Shown here in pieces: positions 1 to 9,900 of a stretch of DNA of 64,000 bases (its first letter is position 1; each line of letters starts with the position of its first letter). The notes beneath the pieces are model-generated. The model had not been told where the DNA came from. It ran no database searches and worked only from the letters and a program-made list of their open reading frames with translations. Both the position numbers and the translations under genes were made by a program. Source of the DNA: Algoriphagus sp. (GTDB lineage Bacteria; Bacteroidota; Bacteroidia; Cytophagales; Cyclobacteriaceae); contig NZ_JAMWZB010000010.1 of NCBI RefSeq assembly GCF_024305035.1, positions 62,001 through 126,000 on the forward strand. Reading direction: 5' to 3'.

Positions 1-181
1 CCTGCGCTGAGGCAATCAATTGGGCAGTATCTTCTACATAATCAGTTCGAAGTTTTTTGTGGATTTCAGGGGCAGTTTGGATGGCTCCGATGGATTTTCG
101 GGTAAGTTTTATCGCCAAATTTCGTCCTTCCTGAGGAGTGGCAGTAATCAGCGATTCGAGGTAACTTTCAGATGCGGGCAT
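1..181 (-). CDS. Hypothetical protein, 3' end outside the window
   Basis: An open frame begins with ATG at 181 (MPASESYLESLITATPQ...) and runs off the left edge, so only the first 60 residues are visible. It starts 11 bases after the stop of the cytochrome c gene at 193-1191 and is on the same strand, so it is probably the last gene of the Rrf2-ccoN-ccoO operon. The visible part is hydrophilic and probably helical, with no signal peptide, membrane segment or cysteine motif. I do not recognise the family. Its position suggests a role linked to the oxidase or to nitrogen-oxide stress, but that is inference. Confidence 0.6.
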   Translation of the reverse strand, partial: MPASESYLESLITATPQEGRNLAIKLTRKSIGAIQTAPEIHKKLRTDYVEDTAQLIASAQ

Positions 182-192
182 GAGCTTGGATT

Positions 193-1191
193 TTAGGGGT
201 TAAGGATAAATTTTCGTATTTCTGCGACTTGCTCCACGGTGACCTTTGGAGCTTCATTCCCCCAACTGGTTCGTTCATGATTGGCAATAGCGGCAATTTC
301 TTCATCGGTAAGCAGATCGGCGAATCCCGGCATCGCTCCAAACTCCGGTCTGGCGTCATAGCCTGATAAGATAATTTGAATTAGGATATCTGGATCGTGA
401 TCAGTAACAATTTCACTTCCTGCCAAAGGGGGAAATGCTCCGACTATTCCCTCTCCGTTTGGCTGATGACAGGCGGCGCAAGTTTCAGCGTAGAGTTGAA
501 GTCCGTCTAATTCCAGGGAGTTTTCTTCCTGCGATGGTGCTGATGTTTGACGTGTCGAAGGAATAAAGCCAGGATCAGATGCTGTCCCTAAATCGGCCTG
601 AACGAGCGATTGTAAATAACTGACCAAATTCAGGGCTTCGGGCTTGGCCACCAATTTGTGATCTGGATTTTTTAGAAGATTTTGGGGGACAGGAACAACC
701 ACATCCTTCTGAGTGACTAGGGCAGGTGATTTTTCTTCAAAAAGCCAAGGGTAACTAGGCATGATTGATTCTTTAACTACCATACGGGGATTGAATAAAT
801 GAAGTAAGTGCCACTCCTTCCCCGATTGTCTTTTACCGATTTCGCTTAGATCTGGGCCGGTACGTTCACTTCCCAGTAGAGAGGGTGACTGTCTCCAGAT
901 ATCCTGTCGCTTTTTGCTGTAATAGTAATCGGAAGCCAAAGAGGGTCGATGGCCCCAAACTTGATCCATTTCTATGTTACGTACTTGCTGGGTATGGCAG
1001 GACATGCAGTTTTCTGAAACATAGACCTGAAGGCCTTGGAGTTCTTGCGAATTCAATTCCCTCATTCCGGGCAAGGGTTCCACTTCTTGAAGTTGAACGG
1101 CAGGTAAGATTGCGATAATGGTACTTAGAACTGCAAAACCCAGAAAGGCTGTAAAGACGAGTAGTTTATGATTTTTATGAAAGTCTAACAT
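193..1191 (-). CDS. ccoO: CcoO-like cytochrome c fused to a second c-type heme domain
   Basis: This 332-residue protein has one N-terminal membrane anchor (about residues 9-31) and two c-type heme domains. The first carries CMSCH (Cys62, Cys65, His66) and the CcoO hallmarks ERTGPDL and ESIMPSYPW, with Met144 as the likely axial ligand. The second carries CAACH (Cys238, Cys241, His242) with likely ligand Met287 in EFGAMPGF. In cbb3 oxidases CcoO carries one heme and the other hemes sit on CcoP, so this protein looks like CcoO with a CcoP-type heme module attached. It would pass electrons from periplasmic donors to the CcoN-like subunit encoded 11 bases upstream. No separate ccoP, ccoQ or ccoS is visible. 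Confidence 0.85.
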   Translation of the reverse strand: MLDFHKNHKLLVFTAFLGFAVLSTIIAILPAVQLQEVEPLPGMRELNSQELQGLQVYVSENCMSCHTQQVRNIEMDQVWGHRPSLASDYYYSKKRQDIWRQSPSLLGSERTGPDLSEIGKRQSGKEWHLLHLFNPRMVVKESIMPSYPWLFEEKSPALVTQKDVVVPVPQNLLKNPDHKLVAKPEALNLVSYLQSLVQADLGTASDPGFIPSTRQTSAPSQEENSLELDGLQLYAETCAACHQPNGEGIVGAFPPLAGSEIVTDHDPDILIQIILSGYDARPEFGAMPGFADLLTDEEIAAIANHERTSWGNEAPKVTVEQVAEIRKFILNP

Positions 1192-1202
1192 GGGCCTAGG
1201 AG

Positions 1203-3008
1203 TTAAATATGAGTAGAAGAAAGAGCAGGGGATAGCTGAACCGTTTCGGATTTATCCGCTCGCACCATCTTTATAAAATTGAAAGCAAAGACCAAATGGG
1301 AGACCAACATCAGCGTACCTCCAATTGCTCTCCATACCCAATAAGGTTGCATTAAGATCACCGAGTGGATAAAGTTCTCGCCTTCTATCCAACTCAAACC
1401 CCTCAGCGTCCCACCGGCCATAAGAGATATCATATAGGCAAAAAGCCCCACAAAAGCTAACCAAAAATGAATGCCTACTCCCAAGCCAGGAGGTTCCTTT
1501 CCGGTCACTTTGGGCAGTAAGGCATAAATGCAGGCCCAAAGAATAAAGGTGATGATCCCATACATGGTCATGTGAGAATGGGCTACGTTGAAATCGGTAA
1601 AATGCCAGATGAAGTTGGTCAGCCGGAATGCTTGCAGACTCCCTTGAGTGGAACCGACAAAATAAAAAACCACTCCTACCAGAAAGAAGGGAAGTACATA
1701 ACTTTTGGATATCGCACTCCAGCTACCTTTCATGGTCATCAGAAAATTGGTCGTACCTGATAGCACGGGTATAAACATCCCGGCACTGAAGACAATGGCT
1801 ACGGTCTGAAGCCACCAAGGCAAAGGACTGAACACAAAGTGATGCGTACCGATTAGGGTATAGAATAGCATTTGGGTCCAAAAGGCCAAAACACCCAGGG
1901 AATAAGAATAAATCGGTTTATTTAAGGCAGTGGGGAGGTAATAATAGATTAAGCCCAAGGTAAAGGTCATAAACCACATCCCGACTCCCTGATGCATGTA
2001 GTAGCCCTGAATGACTGTCTCACCAAGTCCATCCTGAAAAGTGGGAATATACCCGATCAGAACGAGTGTGATCGTCCAGATCAATCCGCCCAATAAGTAC
2101 CAATTTGAAATGTAGATTTCGGAAATTTTACGGCTGGCGACCGTTTGATAGAAGTTGTAAAAGGTTAGAATCAAGCCTCCGGCAAATAATACCGCAACCG
2201 GCCAAATGTACTCCCGGTATTCTCCGCCCCCATTATTGATCCCATTCATTAAGAACAAATTGCCCAGCACCACAGCGAAATTCATCAGATACCAAGCGAC
2301 TCTGGCAAGGGTATAGGAAAAGATTCGGGTGTTGGAGGTTCTGGAAATCACAAAGTACCCCAATCCCACCATGGCCAAGGAGGCCCAACCCCAAAAAACC
2401 GTATTGGTGTGAACCGGGCGAAGTCTTCCAAAAGAAAGCCAAGGGCTCTGATCCATTTCCGGCCAGATGAATTTCATACCCACATACTGCCCCACCATAG
2501 TCCCGAAAACCAACCAAAATACTGCTGCTCCTAGGTACCAACCCATCAAGTTTCGTAAAGGCTCGGGTGTTTCCAGCCGTAGGGTTTCTTGCTTTTTTTC
2601 ATCGACGAGTGGATTTTCAGGATGGCGGGTGACTTTGGCGATCAACCCTCGCTGATCTTCAGAAGCCCCATGGCCTGAAAGCTCTCTTCCAGTAAGCCTG
2701 TAGGTTTTGGCAGCCCTTCTTTTTTCCAATATCCAATCCAATTCCTCTTCTTCCCAGTTAATTAGCTCAAATTTGATCCGTTCTTTTTCCCTGAGTTGAG
2801 ATCGGTTTTGAAGTCCTTGGATGAACGCTGACAGGCGGGAACCGACAATCAAGATGGCTACAAATGAAATGATGGCGATCAACAGTGCCGTACCGATGAT
2901 GCCGGGGCTCGACCACCAGTTATCCAAGTCTGGGTTAGGAAGGGTCTGAGAAAAAGTTTCTCCCACAAGAAAGAAAAGAAGTAGAGAGGAAAGGATAATG
3001 CGCTTCAT
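1203..3008 (-). CDS. ccoN: cbb3-type heme-copper oxidase subunit I (CcoN-like) with N-terminal extension
   Basis: A 601-residue polytopic membrane protein. From about residue 150 it matches CcoN. His200 (in RLRPVH) and His479 would bind the low-spin heme, His477 the high-spin heme, and His339, His389 and His390 would be the CuB ligands. Tyr383 lies six residues before His389, as does the cross-linked catalytic tyrosine of cbb3 oxidases, which favours oxygen reduction over NO reduction. The first 150 residues are unusual: a signal-like segment, a second membrane helix (about 36-57), then a charged cytoplasmic stretch resembling a linker. The gene lies 82 bases behind an Rrf2 regulator, so NO- or redox-responsive expression is plausible. 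Confidence 0.85.
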   Translation of the reverse strand: MKRIILSSLLLFFLVGETFSQTLPNPDLDNWWSSPGIIGTALLIAIISFVAILIVGSRLSAFIQGLQNRSQLREKERIKFELINWEEEELDWILEKRRAAKTYRLTGRELSGHGASEDQRGLIAKVTRHPENPLVDEKKQETLRLETPEPLRNLMGWYLGAAVFWLVFGTMVGQYVGMKFIWPEMDQSPWLSFGRLRPVHTNTVFWGWASLAMVGLGYFVISRTSNTRIFSYTLARVAWYLMNFAVVLGNLFLMNGINNGGGEYREYIWPVAVLFAGGLILTFYNFYQTVASRKISEIYISNWYLLGGLIWTITLVLIGYIPTFQDGLGETVIQGYYMHQGVGMWFMTFTLGLIYYYLPTALNKPIYSYSLGVLAFWTQMLFYTLIGTHHFVFSPLPWWLQTVAIVFSAGMFIPVLSGTTNFLMTMKGSWSAISKSYVLPFFLVGVVFYFVGSTQGSLQAFRLTNFIWHFTDFNVAHSHMTMYGIITFILWACIYALLPKVTGKEPPGLGVGIHFWLAFVGLFAYMISLMAGGTLRGLSWIEGENFIHSVILMQPYWVWRAIGGTLMLVSHLVFAFNFIKMVRADKSETVQLSPALSSTHI

Positions 3009-3090
3009 TTTAGCTAGTACTTTGGATTTATGATCAATTTATTGTTTTTTATTTTCGATAAAATTGTCGGAAATAGAGTCAAAAAAATAG

Positions 3091-3525
3091 CTATCGAGTC
3101 AAGATGGTTTTTCCGGATTTAATCCCAATGGCAAGCTCCAATAGGCTGGTTGTTTCTAGAGCCTTTTTGAGTTCAGAACGGATTTTGACAAATTTAGAAT
3201 GCATAGGGCAGGGCTGTAGGGCATTACATTCCGAAAGTCCAAGTCCACATCCTAGGAAGATGGACTCCCCGTCTATGGCCGACACGATTTGGATTATTTT
3301 TATGGACTCCATATTTCGGGGCTGTATAAAGAAGCCACCGTATGGTCCTTTGAGCGATTCAATCAAACCGCTTTTTACCAAATCGGATAGGATCTTTGCC
3401 GTAAATGCTTCGGGTGAACCTACTTTTTCCACGATGTCACCGATTTTAATCCTGTCTCCTTTGAGGGATTGGGTAGCCACGTAAATCATAGCCTTGATCC
3501 CGTATTCACAAGCTTTTGAAAACAT
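3091..3525 (-). CDS. Rrf2-family transcriptional regulator, NsrR/IscR-like
   Basis: A 144-residue protein with an N-terminal winged helix (residues 1-75, starting MFSKACEYGIKAMIY) followed by the cluster-binding loop. Three cysteines at 93, 100 and 106 match the iron-sulfur ligands of IscR and NsrR in number and position. Members of this family sense iron-sulfur status or nitric oxide. The gene is first in a minus-strand operon with the CcoN/CcoO-like oxidase. A promoter with a perfect 17-base palindrome lies just upstream, suggesting autoregulation and control of the oxidase. Whether the signal is NO, oxygen or cluster status cannot be read from the sequence. Confidence 0.87.
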   Translation of the reverse strand: MFSKACEYGIKAMIYVATQSLKGDRIKIGDIVEKVGSPEAFTAKILSDLVKSGLIESLKGPYGGFFIQPRNMESIKIIQIVSAIDGESIFLGCGLGLSECNALQPCPMHSKFVKIRSELKKALETTSLLELAIGIKSGKTILTR

Positions 3526-3530
3526 TCTTT

Positions 3531-3573
3531 TTTTGACTTGGTCAAAAGTATGACAAAAATCATTTCCGACAAA
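3531..3573 (-). promoter_or_regulatory. Promoter and palindromic operator of the Rrf2-oxidase operon
   Basis: On the minus strand the region reads TTTG (3570-3573), 19 bases, then TACTTTTG (3543-3550). This matches the Bacteroidota vegetative consensus TTTG-N19-21-TAnnTTTG. Overlapping the -7 element is a perfect 7-3-7 palindrome, TTTTGACTTGGTCAAAA (3531-3547). It ends five bases before the ATG at 3525. A repressor bound there would block polymerase; the Rrf2 protein itself is the natural candidate. Confidence 0.7.
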
Positions 3574-4057
3574 AACATCGTAAATAAAAAGTCCTTTTTC
3601 ATGAATAAAAAATCAGACTAGCAGGTATGCGGTTCCGATCTAGAAATATATAGATTGAAGGTCCGATTAAAGATAGGAGAAATGATACTGCTCTGCTGAT
3701 TTTAATCTCGATGAATAAAAAGATGCAACCTATTGCTTAAATTCTTTTGGATAAAGGCAGGAGTCGAATGCTTAGTCTAGGGTAAAATCCAGTCGATCAG
3801 TTAAACCATTGGTTGATCTCAGGTCTAGAGGTCGAATTGATTTTTAGGTTTATCGGGACAAGAGAGGACCTGTCTTTTTGTTTTATCCAAGGGAGGAGCT
3901 CTTTTTAAAAAATAGCTGTATTCTTGGAAAATGGGTAGGCCACTCGATTTCATGAATTAGGGAAATCTGTCATTCGGAGATCCTATTCTGCAGAATGTCG
4001 TGTGGATGTCATATCCAAGTCGTTTTTAATCCTGTTTTTACCTTTTACTATTGTGCT
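3574..4057. other. Non-coding gap
   Basis: About 480 bases between divergent genes. I see no convincing reading frame, RNA gene or terminator. A promoter for the small regulator at 4058 is expected near its right end, but no clear consensus was found. Confidence 0.4.
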
Positions 4058-4282
4058 GTGAATTACGGAACTGAAATCAAATCTCGAAGACTCGCTCGGG
4101 GGTGGACGCAAAGTGAACTAGCCCAACGATGTGAACTAACCCTGCTGACGATTCAGCGATTGGAAAAAGGGGAAGTGACCCCTAGTCTTTTGACCCAGTC
4201 CAAATTACAGGAAGTCTTGAATATGAGATGGCAATCAGAGGATCAAGATCCTGCCTTCACAATCAATCAATCGTTGAATTGA
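4058..4282 (+). CDS. Small XRE-type helix-turn-helix regulator
   Basis: A 74-residue protein if read from GTG at 4058 (NYGTEIKSRRLARGWTQSE...). The same frame is open upstream to an ATG at 3995, but the extra 21 residues are cysteine-rich and unlike a domain, so the GTG start is preferred. Residues 5-60 form a Cro/C1-type helix-turn-helix (WTQSELAQRCELTLLTIQRLEKG). The gene ends 15 bases before the frameshifted propeller gene and probably shares its transcript. The function is DNA binding; the target is unknown. Confidence 0.65.
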   Translation: MNYGTEIKSRRLARGWTQSELAQRCELTLLTIQRLEKGEVTPSLLTQSKLQEVLNMRWQSEDQDPAFTINQSLN

Positions 4283-4297
4283 GCCTTCTTAAAAACC

Positions 4298-4901
4298 ATG
4301 AAACCTATCCTTCAATTCCTTCAACCTAAGCTTCTGTTACTTTTAGGACTTGCTCTATTGGGCTTGGTCACTCTACCCTGGAGCCAGGAGCTTGGCCTTT
4401 CCCCTACTTCTGATCCGGGTTCTTTTGAAAGTAGAAAATTGGAAATTCAAACGGTCAATTTCGGGTTTAAATCCGAATGCGATATTGAGGTCACCCGGAA
4501 AAATGCTGCTGGAGAAATCCTTTGGCAAAAGACCTATGGGGGATCGAGTTATGACAAGGGTGCTGCAGTTCTGAAGACTCAGGATGGGGGTGCTCTTATT
4601 TTGGGCTCGACTAGTGCCTTTGGAGCAGGAAATTATGATATTCTCCTGATCAAAACAGACCCTATGGGGGAAGTCCTTTGGCAAAGGACCTACGGGGGGG
4701 GGCAATGAATATGGAAAAAATATCCGCTGTAGCGAAACCCAGGAATTTTTGATCGTCGAGGGAACCAGACAGATCTGCGAGAGTCCGAATGTCTCAGCGG
4801 ATTGCCTGATGGAAACCTGGAATTTTACAATCGATCAAAACGGTCAAGACCAAAAGAGGGGGAATGAGGGAAAGAACAGCATGGCACAAAGGCCTGTATA
4901 A
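4298..4901 (+). pseudogene. Frameshifted exported beta-propeller-repeat protein
   Basis: The frame opens with a signal-anchor (MKPILQFLQPKLLLLLGLAL) and contains the repeat ILWQKTYGGSSYDKG ... TQDGGALILGSTSAFGAGNYDILLIKTDPMGEVLWQ, typical of seven-bladed propellers in Bacteroidota surface proteins. At 4694-4702 there is a run of nine G. Reading through nine G gives a stop at 4706-4708. With eight G the repeat continues correctly (GGGNEYGKNIRCSETQEF) and ends at TAA 4899-4901. Even repaired, the product has only about two blades and loses similarity, so it looks like a decayed remnant. Phase variation at the G run or a sequencing error are the alternatives. Confidence 0.6.
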
Positions 4902-5335
4902 AACTTGATTTCAGGTAAACGAAAGAGAAAAGAAAGTAATGAGCGATTAGAATGGACTATATTTTTTTCTCCTTGATGCGGCAAGGAAATCTTCATTTCT
5001 TTCCCCTTAAAGCTACCCAAGCTTTTGTATCACGCGCTCCCATTCAACACCTCCTTTCCTTTTTTTAAAAGGGGTAGGTTCGCTTTTCTATCTAAATATG
5101 GCAAACAGAAAAAGGAAAGTCCCTTGTCCCCATTAAGATTCAGATAAACCATCATTCATGATTTATTCTGAGCGGAAGCAAATCATCCTGCTGGGATTTC
5201 TCCCAGGTTAGGCAAAATATCGTGACCACCAGTATCTTAGTAAGGAACTCTAGTAAGAGATATTTTTTTTCAATTATTATTTATTGTTTTTCAATAAAAA
5301 TATTCTGAAATTTGATAATTCAAATTTAGATCTCT
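4902..5335. other. Non-coding gap
   Basis: About 430 bases, becoming AT-rich towards the right end, between the propeller remnant and the DUF2975 gene. No believable gene or strong terminator was found. A small in-frame stretch at 5284-5481 mostly overlaps the DUF2975 gene and is not credible. Confidence 0.4.
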
Positions 5336-5899
5336 ATGAATACATTCAAAACTCAGTGGAAAGAAAAGTGGGTCAATCAGCCATCTTTGATGTTGATCAC
5401 CATAGTCATTTGGTCCATCTTTATCGGACTGTGCATTCAGGCAGGTGCGTTGCTATTCACCTTTATTTACAGCTTTTTTAATCCTTTGGTATCTCAGAAT
5501 CTGTCTGAAGGGCTCAATCTTTCTGCCTTGCAGGAGGAGAATAGCTGGTACTATGGAGGAGTAATTTCCATTTTGCTCTTTATTGCAGGCCAAAAGGCAT
5601 ACCTTTTTTATTTGATGATTCGTGTTTTTCTCAAAATCGATCTCGTACATCCCTTTAGCCGGGCAGTATCCAAGCTCATCTCTCAAATCAGCTATTTGGC
5701 TTTGCAGATCGGGGTAGCGATCATTTTTTCCTCTGCACTGTTCAAATGGATGAGTGTCAGGGGTAACGTGCTGGATCGCGCGCCGCAGATGGTGGGTAAC
5801 GGCTTCGAGTTTTTGCTCATGGCCGCCCTATTGATTGCCATCAGTATCGTATTTAAGCGAGGGGTTGAAATTCAGGAAGAAAATGAATTGACGGTATAA
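5336..5899 (+). CDS. DUF2975-type membrane protein
   Basis: A 187-residue protein with four predicted membrane helices (about residues 18-45, 70-95, 110-135, 148-170). The topology, size and the HPFSRAVSKLIS motif before helix three match DUF2975 proteins. These are almost always paired with a small YozG-like XRE regulator, and that gene follows three bases downstream. The biochemical role of the family is not established; a membrane sensor that controls its partner regulator is one possibility. The family call rests on size, topology and context. Confidence 0.75.
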   Translation: MNTFKTQWKEKWVNQPSLMLITIVIWSIFIGLCIQAGALLFTFIYSFFNPLVSQNLSEGLNLSALQEENSWYYGGVISILLFIAGQKAYLFYLMIRVFLKIDLVHPFSRAVSKLISQISYLALQIGVAIIFSSALFKWMSVRGNVLDRAPQMVGNGFEFLLMAALLIAISIVFKRGVEIQEENELTV

Positions 5900-5902
5900 G
5901 CC

Positions 5903-6109
5903 ATGCCTATTATTGTAAACTTAGATGTGATGATGGCCAAACGGAAAATGTCGCTCAATGAGCTTTCCGAGAAAGTGGATATCACACTTTCGAATCTGTC
6001 CATTCTCAAAACGGGTAAAGCTAAAGCAGTCCGCTTTAGCACCCTAGAAGCTATCTGTGAAGCGCTGGATTGCCAGCCTGGGGATTTATTAGAGTATTTG
6101 CGGGATTGA
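5903..6109 (+). CDS. YozG-like XRE-family regulator
   Basis: A 68-residue protein that is almost entirely one helix-turn-helix domain. The sequence MAKRKMSLNELSEKVDITLS, KTGKAKAVRFSTLEAICEAL and DCQPGDLLEY are standard for the YozG/DUF2975-associated regulator group. It begins three bases after the DUF2975 gene, so the two are co-transcribed and probably translationally coupled. It is expected to act as a dimeric DNA-binding protein, most likely on its own operon. Confidence 0.85.
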   Translation: MPIIVNLDVMMAKRKMSLNELSEKVDITLSNLSILKTGKAKAVRFSTLEAICEALDCQPGDLLEYLRD

Positions 6110-6977
6110 GGAAGGCAAAAGTCTTTAGACTAGAAAAGAAAGGAATTCTAAAAAGTTTTTACTTGAGTTCAACTCTTAGTGTACAACACTTAAAAAGGAA
6201 CAGGAGCAAAGAAGACTTAGAATGAGAGCTTGAAAATTCTTGTTCTCTTTCTGTCAGCTTCAATCTGCCTTATGATTAAGCTCGGTGAAGGAGATTTCTG
6301 CCTGTGGAGACTAGGGAAACTATATCGCAAAAGAGAGGAGCCTTCAGTATCGCTTCATTCCATTATTTTCGATCCAATTCAACTGTTTGATGGTCACCTT
6401 TTGGTTAAGTGTGCATCAAAGAGTTTCTGGCATGCCAATCCTTCCGCTTTAGTTAGGTGAAAGGGGATTGAAAGTTCCGATCTTTCAATGGTATCAAAAA
6501 GTTGACTCGTCTTCCTATGCTAGGCAAATCAAGAAATCGGGAGGCCGGGGCTGCGCATAAAATTCCAGCGATAAGACTTTTAGATAGTTGCGAAATGGCT
6601 TTTTTCCAGGAAAGAATCTTTACTTACTAGAAAGACTAGTTGTCGAACTGGCGGCTTTTGGACTCAAATTCACCGCTTCTTTATCCACTCGACATTTTTC
6701 TTAAGACCCAAATAGGGATGATTAAAAAGGCCCAAGGAAAGGAAGTCCTCCTTTGAAAAAGTGGAGGTTCGTAAGCGAAAAACACTTTTCTCACCGGTAC
6801 CTGTATGGTTATCGATAGGCTTGACATTCCGCAGAACCCTCACCTTGCCTCAGCTCCTTTGTTAGCTTATTGTTTCGCATTTTATGCTTTTGTAAACAAT
6901 GGCGCTCATGTTAATTTTTAACATTCCTTCGCTTTTCACCCAGCTAGTTTTGAGGAAGTAATTCAATCACTACGTTT
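6110..6977. other. Non-coding gap with two short palindromes
   Basis: About 870 bases without a convincing gene. A TTG-started 76-codon frame at 6230-6460 has a signal-like start, but its later sequence has no domain character. Two short palindromes lie close together at 6165-6175 (GAGTT-C-AACTC) and 6178-6190 (AGTGT-ACA-ACACT); they could be an operator, but no gene follows closely. The right end holds the leader of the TonB receptor at 6978. Confidence 0.4.
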
Positions 6978-9900
6978 ATGAAATTCAAAACTTTTACCAA
7001 ACTAGCCTTGGGGATTTTGGGATTGACCTTCCATCTTTTCCTAAGCAGCGAAATCCAGGCACAGGTAGTCAATGCCACCGTTTCGGGAACAGTCCGGGAT
7101 GATGCCAGTTCACCATTGATTGGCGCACAAATCATTGTCAAAAACGAATTGACCGGCTTTACCGCTTCAACGGTCACTACAGAATCTGGGAAATACATCA
7201 TCTCCCAAATCCCACTGGGAACCAATTACACCCTGTCGGTTTCCTATTTTGGTTATGCCTCAAAAACCTTGACCGATATCGCCTTGAACCAAGGGGATAA
7301 TCTAAAATTTGATCTTCAGCTCAGTGAGGATGCACAGGAATTAAATGAAGTCAGTGTGGTGGCTACTTCGTTGACCAATAGCATTGATCGTCTTGGAAGC
7401 TCGACGGCAATCACCGCAAAAGATATGACCACCCTTCCCGTGAATGGAAGAAATTTCAGTTCCTTGGTGAATTTATCTCCTGTGTCCAATGGCAATAACC
7501 TTTTGGGACAACTCTTCTCTTCTACCAACTACACCATAGATGGGATGACGAACCGAAGTCCGCTATCCAGTGGATCAACCAACCGGGGACCTTTTTCGAT
7601 TTCCATGGAGGCGATCCGTGAATTTGAAGTTTCCACCAACGATTATGACGTCACCAATGGTCGAAGCGGAGGAGGTATTATCAGTGCGGTGACTAAAACA
7701 GGAACCAATGAAATGCAAGGTTCTGCTTTTATGTTTAACCGGGCAGACTGGTTGGCCAGTAATTTCGATACCAGAGGAAATAGACGTCAGGATGAATTTT
7801 CCATTCTACAATACGGAATGACCTTAGGGGGAGCCATCATCAAAAATAAATTGCATTATTTTGTCGCTTACGATGGTCAGCGGGATGCCCGTCCACTTTT
7901 CATCGCAGATATCCGAACTCCCCAAGATGAAGTACGATTTAATCTCTCCCAAGAATCCCTGGACCGATACCTTCAAATCGCCCGTTCCAAATATGGCGTG
8001 GCGGAATCCCAACAAACGGGAAGTTTTGACAAAATCAGATATTCCCATACCGCTTTTGCCCGACTCGATTATCAGATCAATTCCAAAAACCTGCTTTCCG
8101 TACGAAATAATTTTTCTTGGGATTTAAATAGTCAGGGGGTTTCTGACAATTCCAGAATTAACCTGTATGAAGTGTACGGAGACCACCTGTCCAAAGCAAA
8201 TAGTTTACTGGCCTCCTTGCGAACAGTTTTGTCTCAAAATGTGACCAATGAACTGAAAATCCAATACCTCTACACTTTGGATGACGGGAGGCCAAGCGCT
8301 CAGCTTCCCAGTCAAAATATTCCAAGAGCCATTGTAGAGCGGGTCGAGTCTCAAGTGGATGATAGAAATGTAAATACCACCATCCAATTAGGAGGTCAGC
8401 GTTATTTGCCCGAAAGATTTGAGTCCCATGTTTACCAACTGGTCAACAACCTTTATTACAACAAGGGCAAGACCAATTATGTCTTTGGAATGGATCTTTT
8501 GCTCAATAATCTTACATCCTTGGCCACCAGTGAATTCAATGGACGATTCTATTTTACCGGCCTAGATAATTTTGACAACCTGACCCCCTATCGCTATGCC
8601 CGAGAAGTAGCCTTAACCGATCCTACCGTACAGCAAAAAGTGTTTGGTGGAGGCATCTACGCCCAGTCTGATACGGATCTGGGAAATGGCATGAACCTGA
8701 CGCTAGGTTTACGAGGCGATTATACCACCTATAAAAACGCACCTAATTTTAACCAAACTGTTTTTGATGAATTGGGTCTTCGTACCGATGTGAAAACCGG
8801 TGGTTTTCAGATTCAACCCAGATTCCAATTCACCTTGGATATCAATGAGCGCCAGCGCGATATTTTGAGAATAGGTGCTGGGGTATTTGGTTCTGCCCTC
8901 AATAACTACACCGATGTCAACAACCTTCAATTTGACGGGACCAAAATTGTTGCCGTAGATATTACCGGAGCAAATGTTCCCACACCAAACTTTCCGTCTT
9001 ATCGGGATAATCCTGACACCGCACCCGGAGTGGATCTGTTGAATAATCCCAATATTTCTCCAGTGACAACCATCAATATGAACTCTGCCGACCTCAAGGT
9101 TCCAACTGTATATAAAGGCAATGTGATGTACAGCCGGATCATTAACAATCGACTCCGAGTAGGGGCTAATTTCATTGCATCTTTCGCTCGAAATAACTAC
9201 ATGTATGTCGATCGAAACTTGGTTGATAACCCCTATTTCCGATTGGCAAATGAAGGAAATAGAGGGGTATTTGTTCCAGCAGAAACCATCAGTACTTCCA
9301 ATGGGAACGCCGATTGGACCGAAGGAAGAAAAACCACTGAATTGGGAAGAGTGCTTGAGCTTGTAAGCGAAGGCAGAAATAATACCTACACCATGGTGCT
9401 TGATGCTACCTACCGTTACCTTAGGGATGGAGAGGTGACTTTAAGCTATACTTGGAATGACTCCAAAGACAATACGTCTTATAATGGAAACGTAGCCAAC
9501 TCGGCTACCCTTTTCCAGGCAGTGGTCGATGATCCCAGAGACCTTTCTCGCATGACCTATTCCAACGGGCAGTACCGAAACAAAGTCGTGTTTTACGGGA
9601 CACTTCCTTCATACAAAGGCTTTACGCTGGGCGTTCGTTATTCAGGAATCGGCGGTACCCGCTACTCATTGGTTGTCAATGGAAATGTTAACGGTGACTT
9701 TGTCAATTCCAATGATTTGGCATTCGTTTTTGATCCAAACAACACAAGCTTGCCAGAGACGATCCGAACAGATATGCAGGATGTTTTATCCAACTCGGAC
9801 AATTTAGCGATGGAATACATTCAAAACAGCCTTGGACAGATCGCCACGCGAAATGGGGGAGAAAACGGATTTTATGGCAACTGGGACCTTCGGTTGGCTA

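Noticed and set aside
1203..3008. Reading the oxidase subunit as a nitric oxide reductase
   Set aside because: Tyr383 is at the catalytic position of oxygen reductases; NO reductases lack it. The NsrR-like neighbour alone is not enough.
6230..6460. 76-codon plus-strand frame with a hydrophobic start
   Set aside because: It begins with TTG, has no domain, and the sequence after residue 20 does not look like a protein. There is no promoter of the usual type before it.
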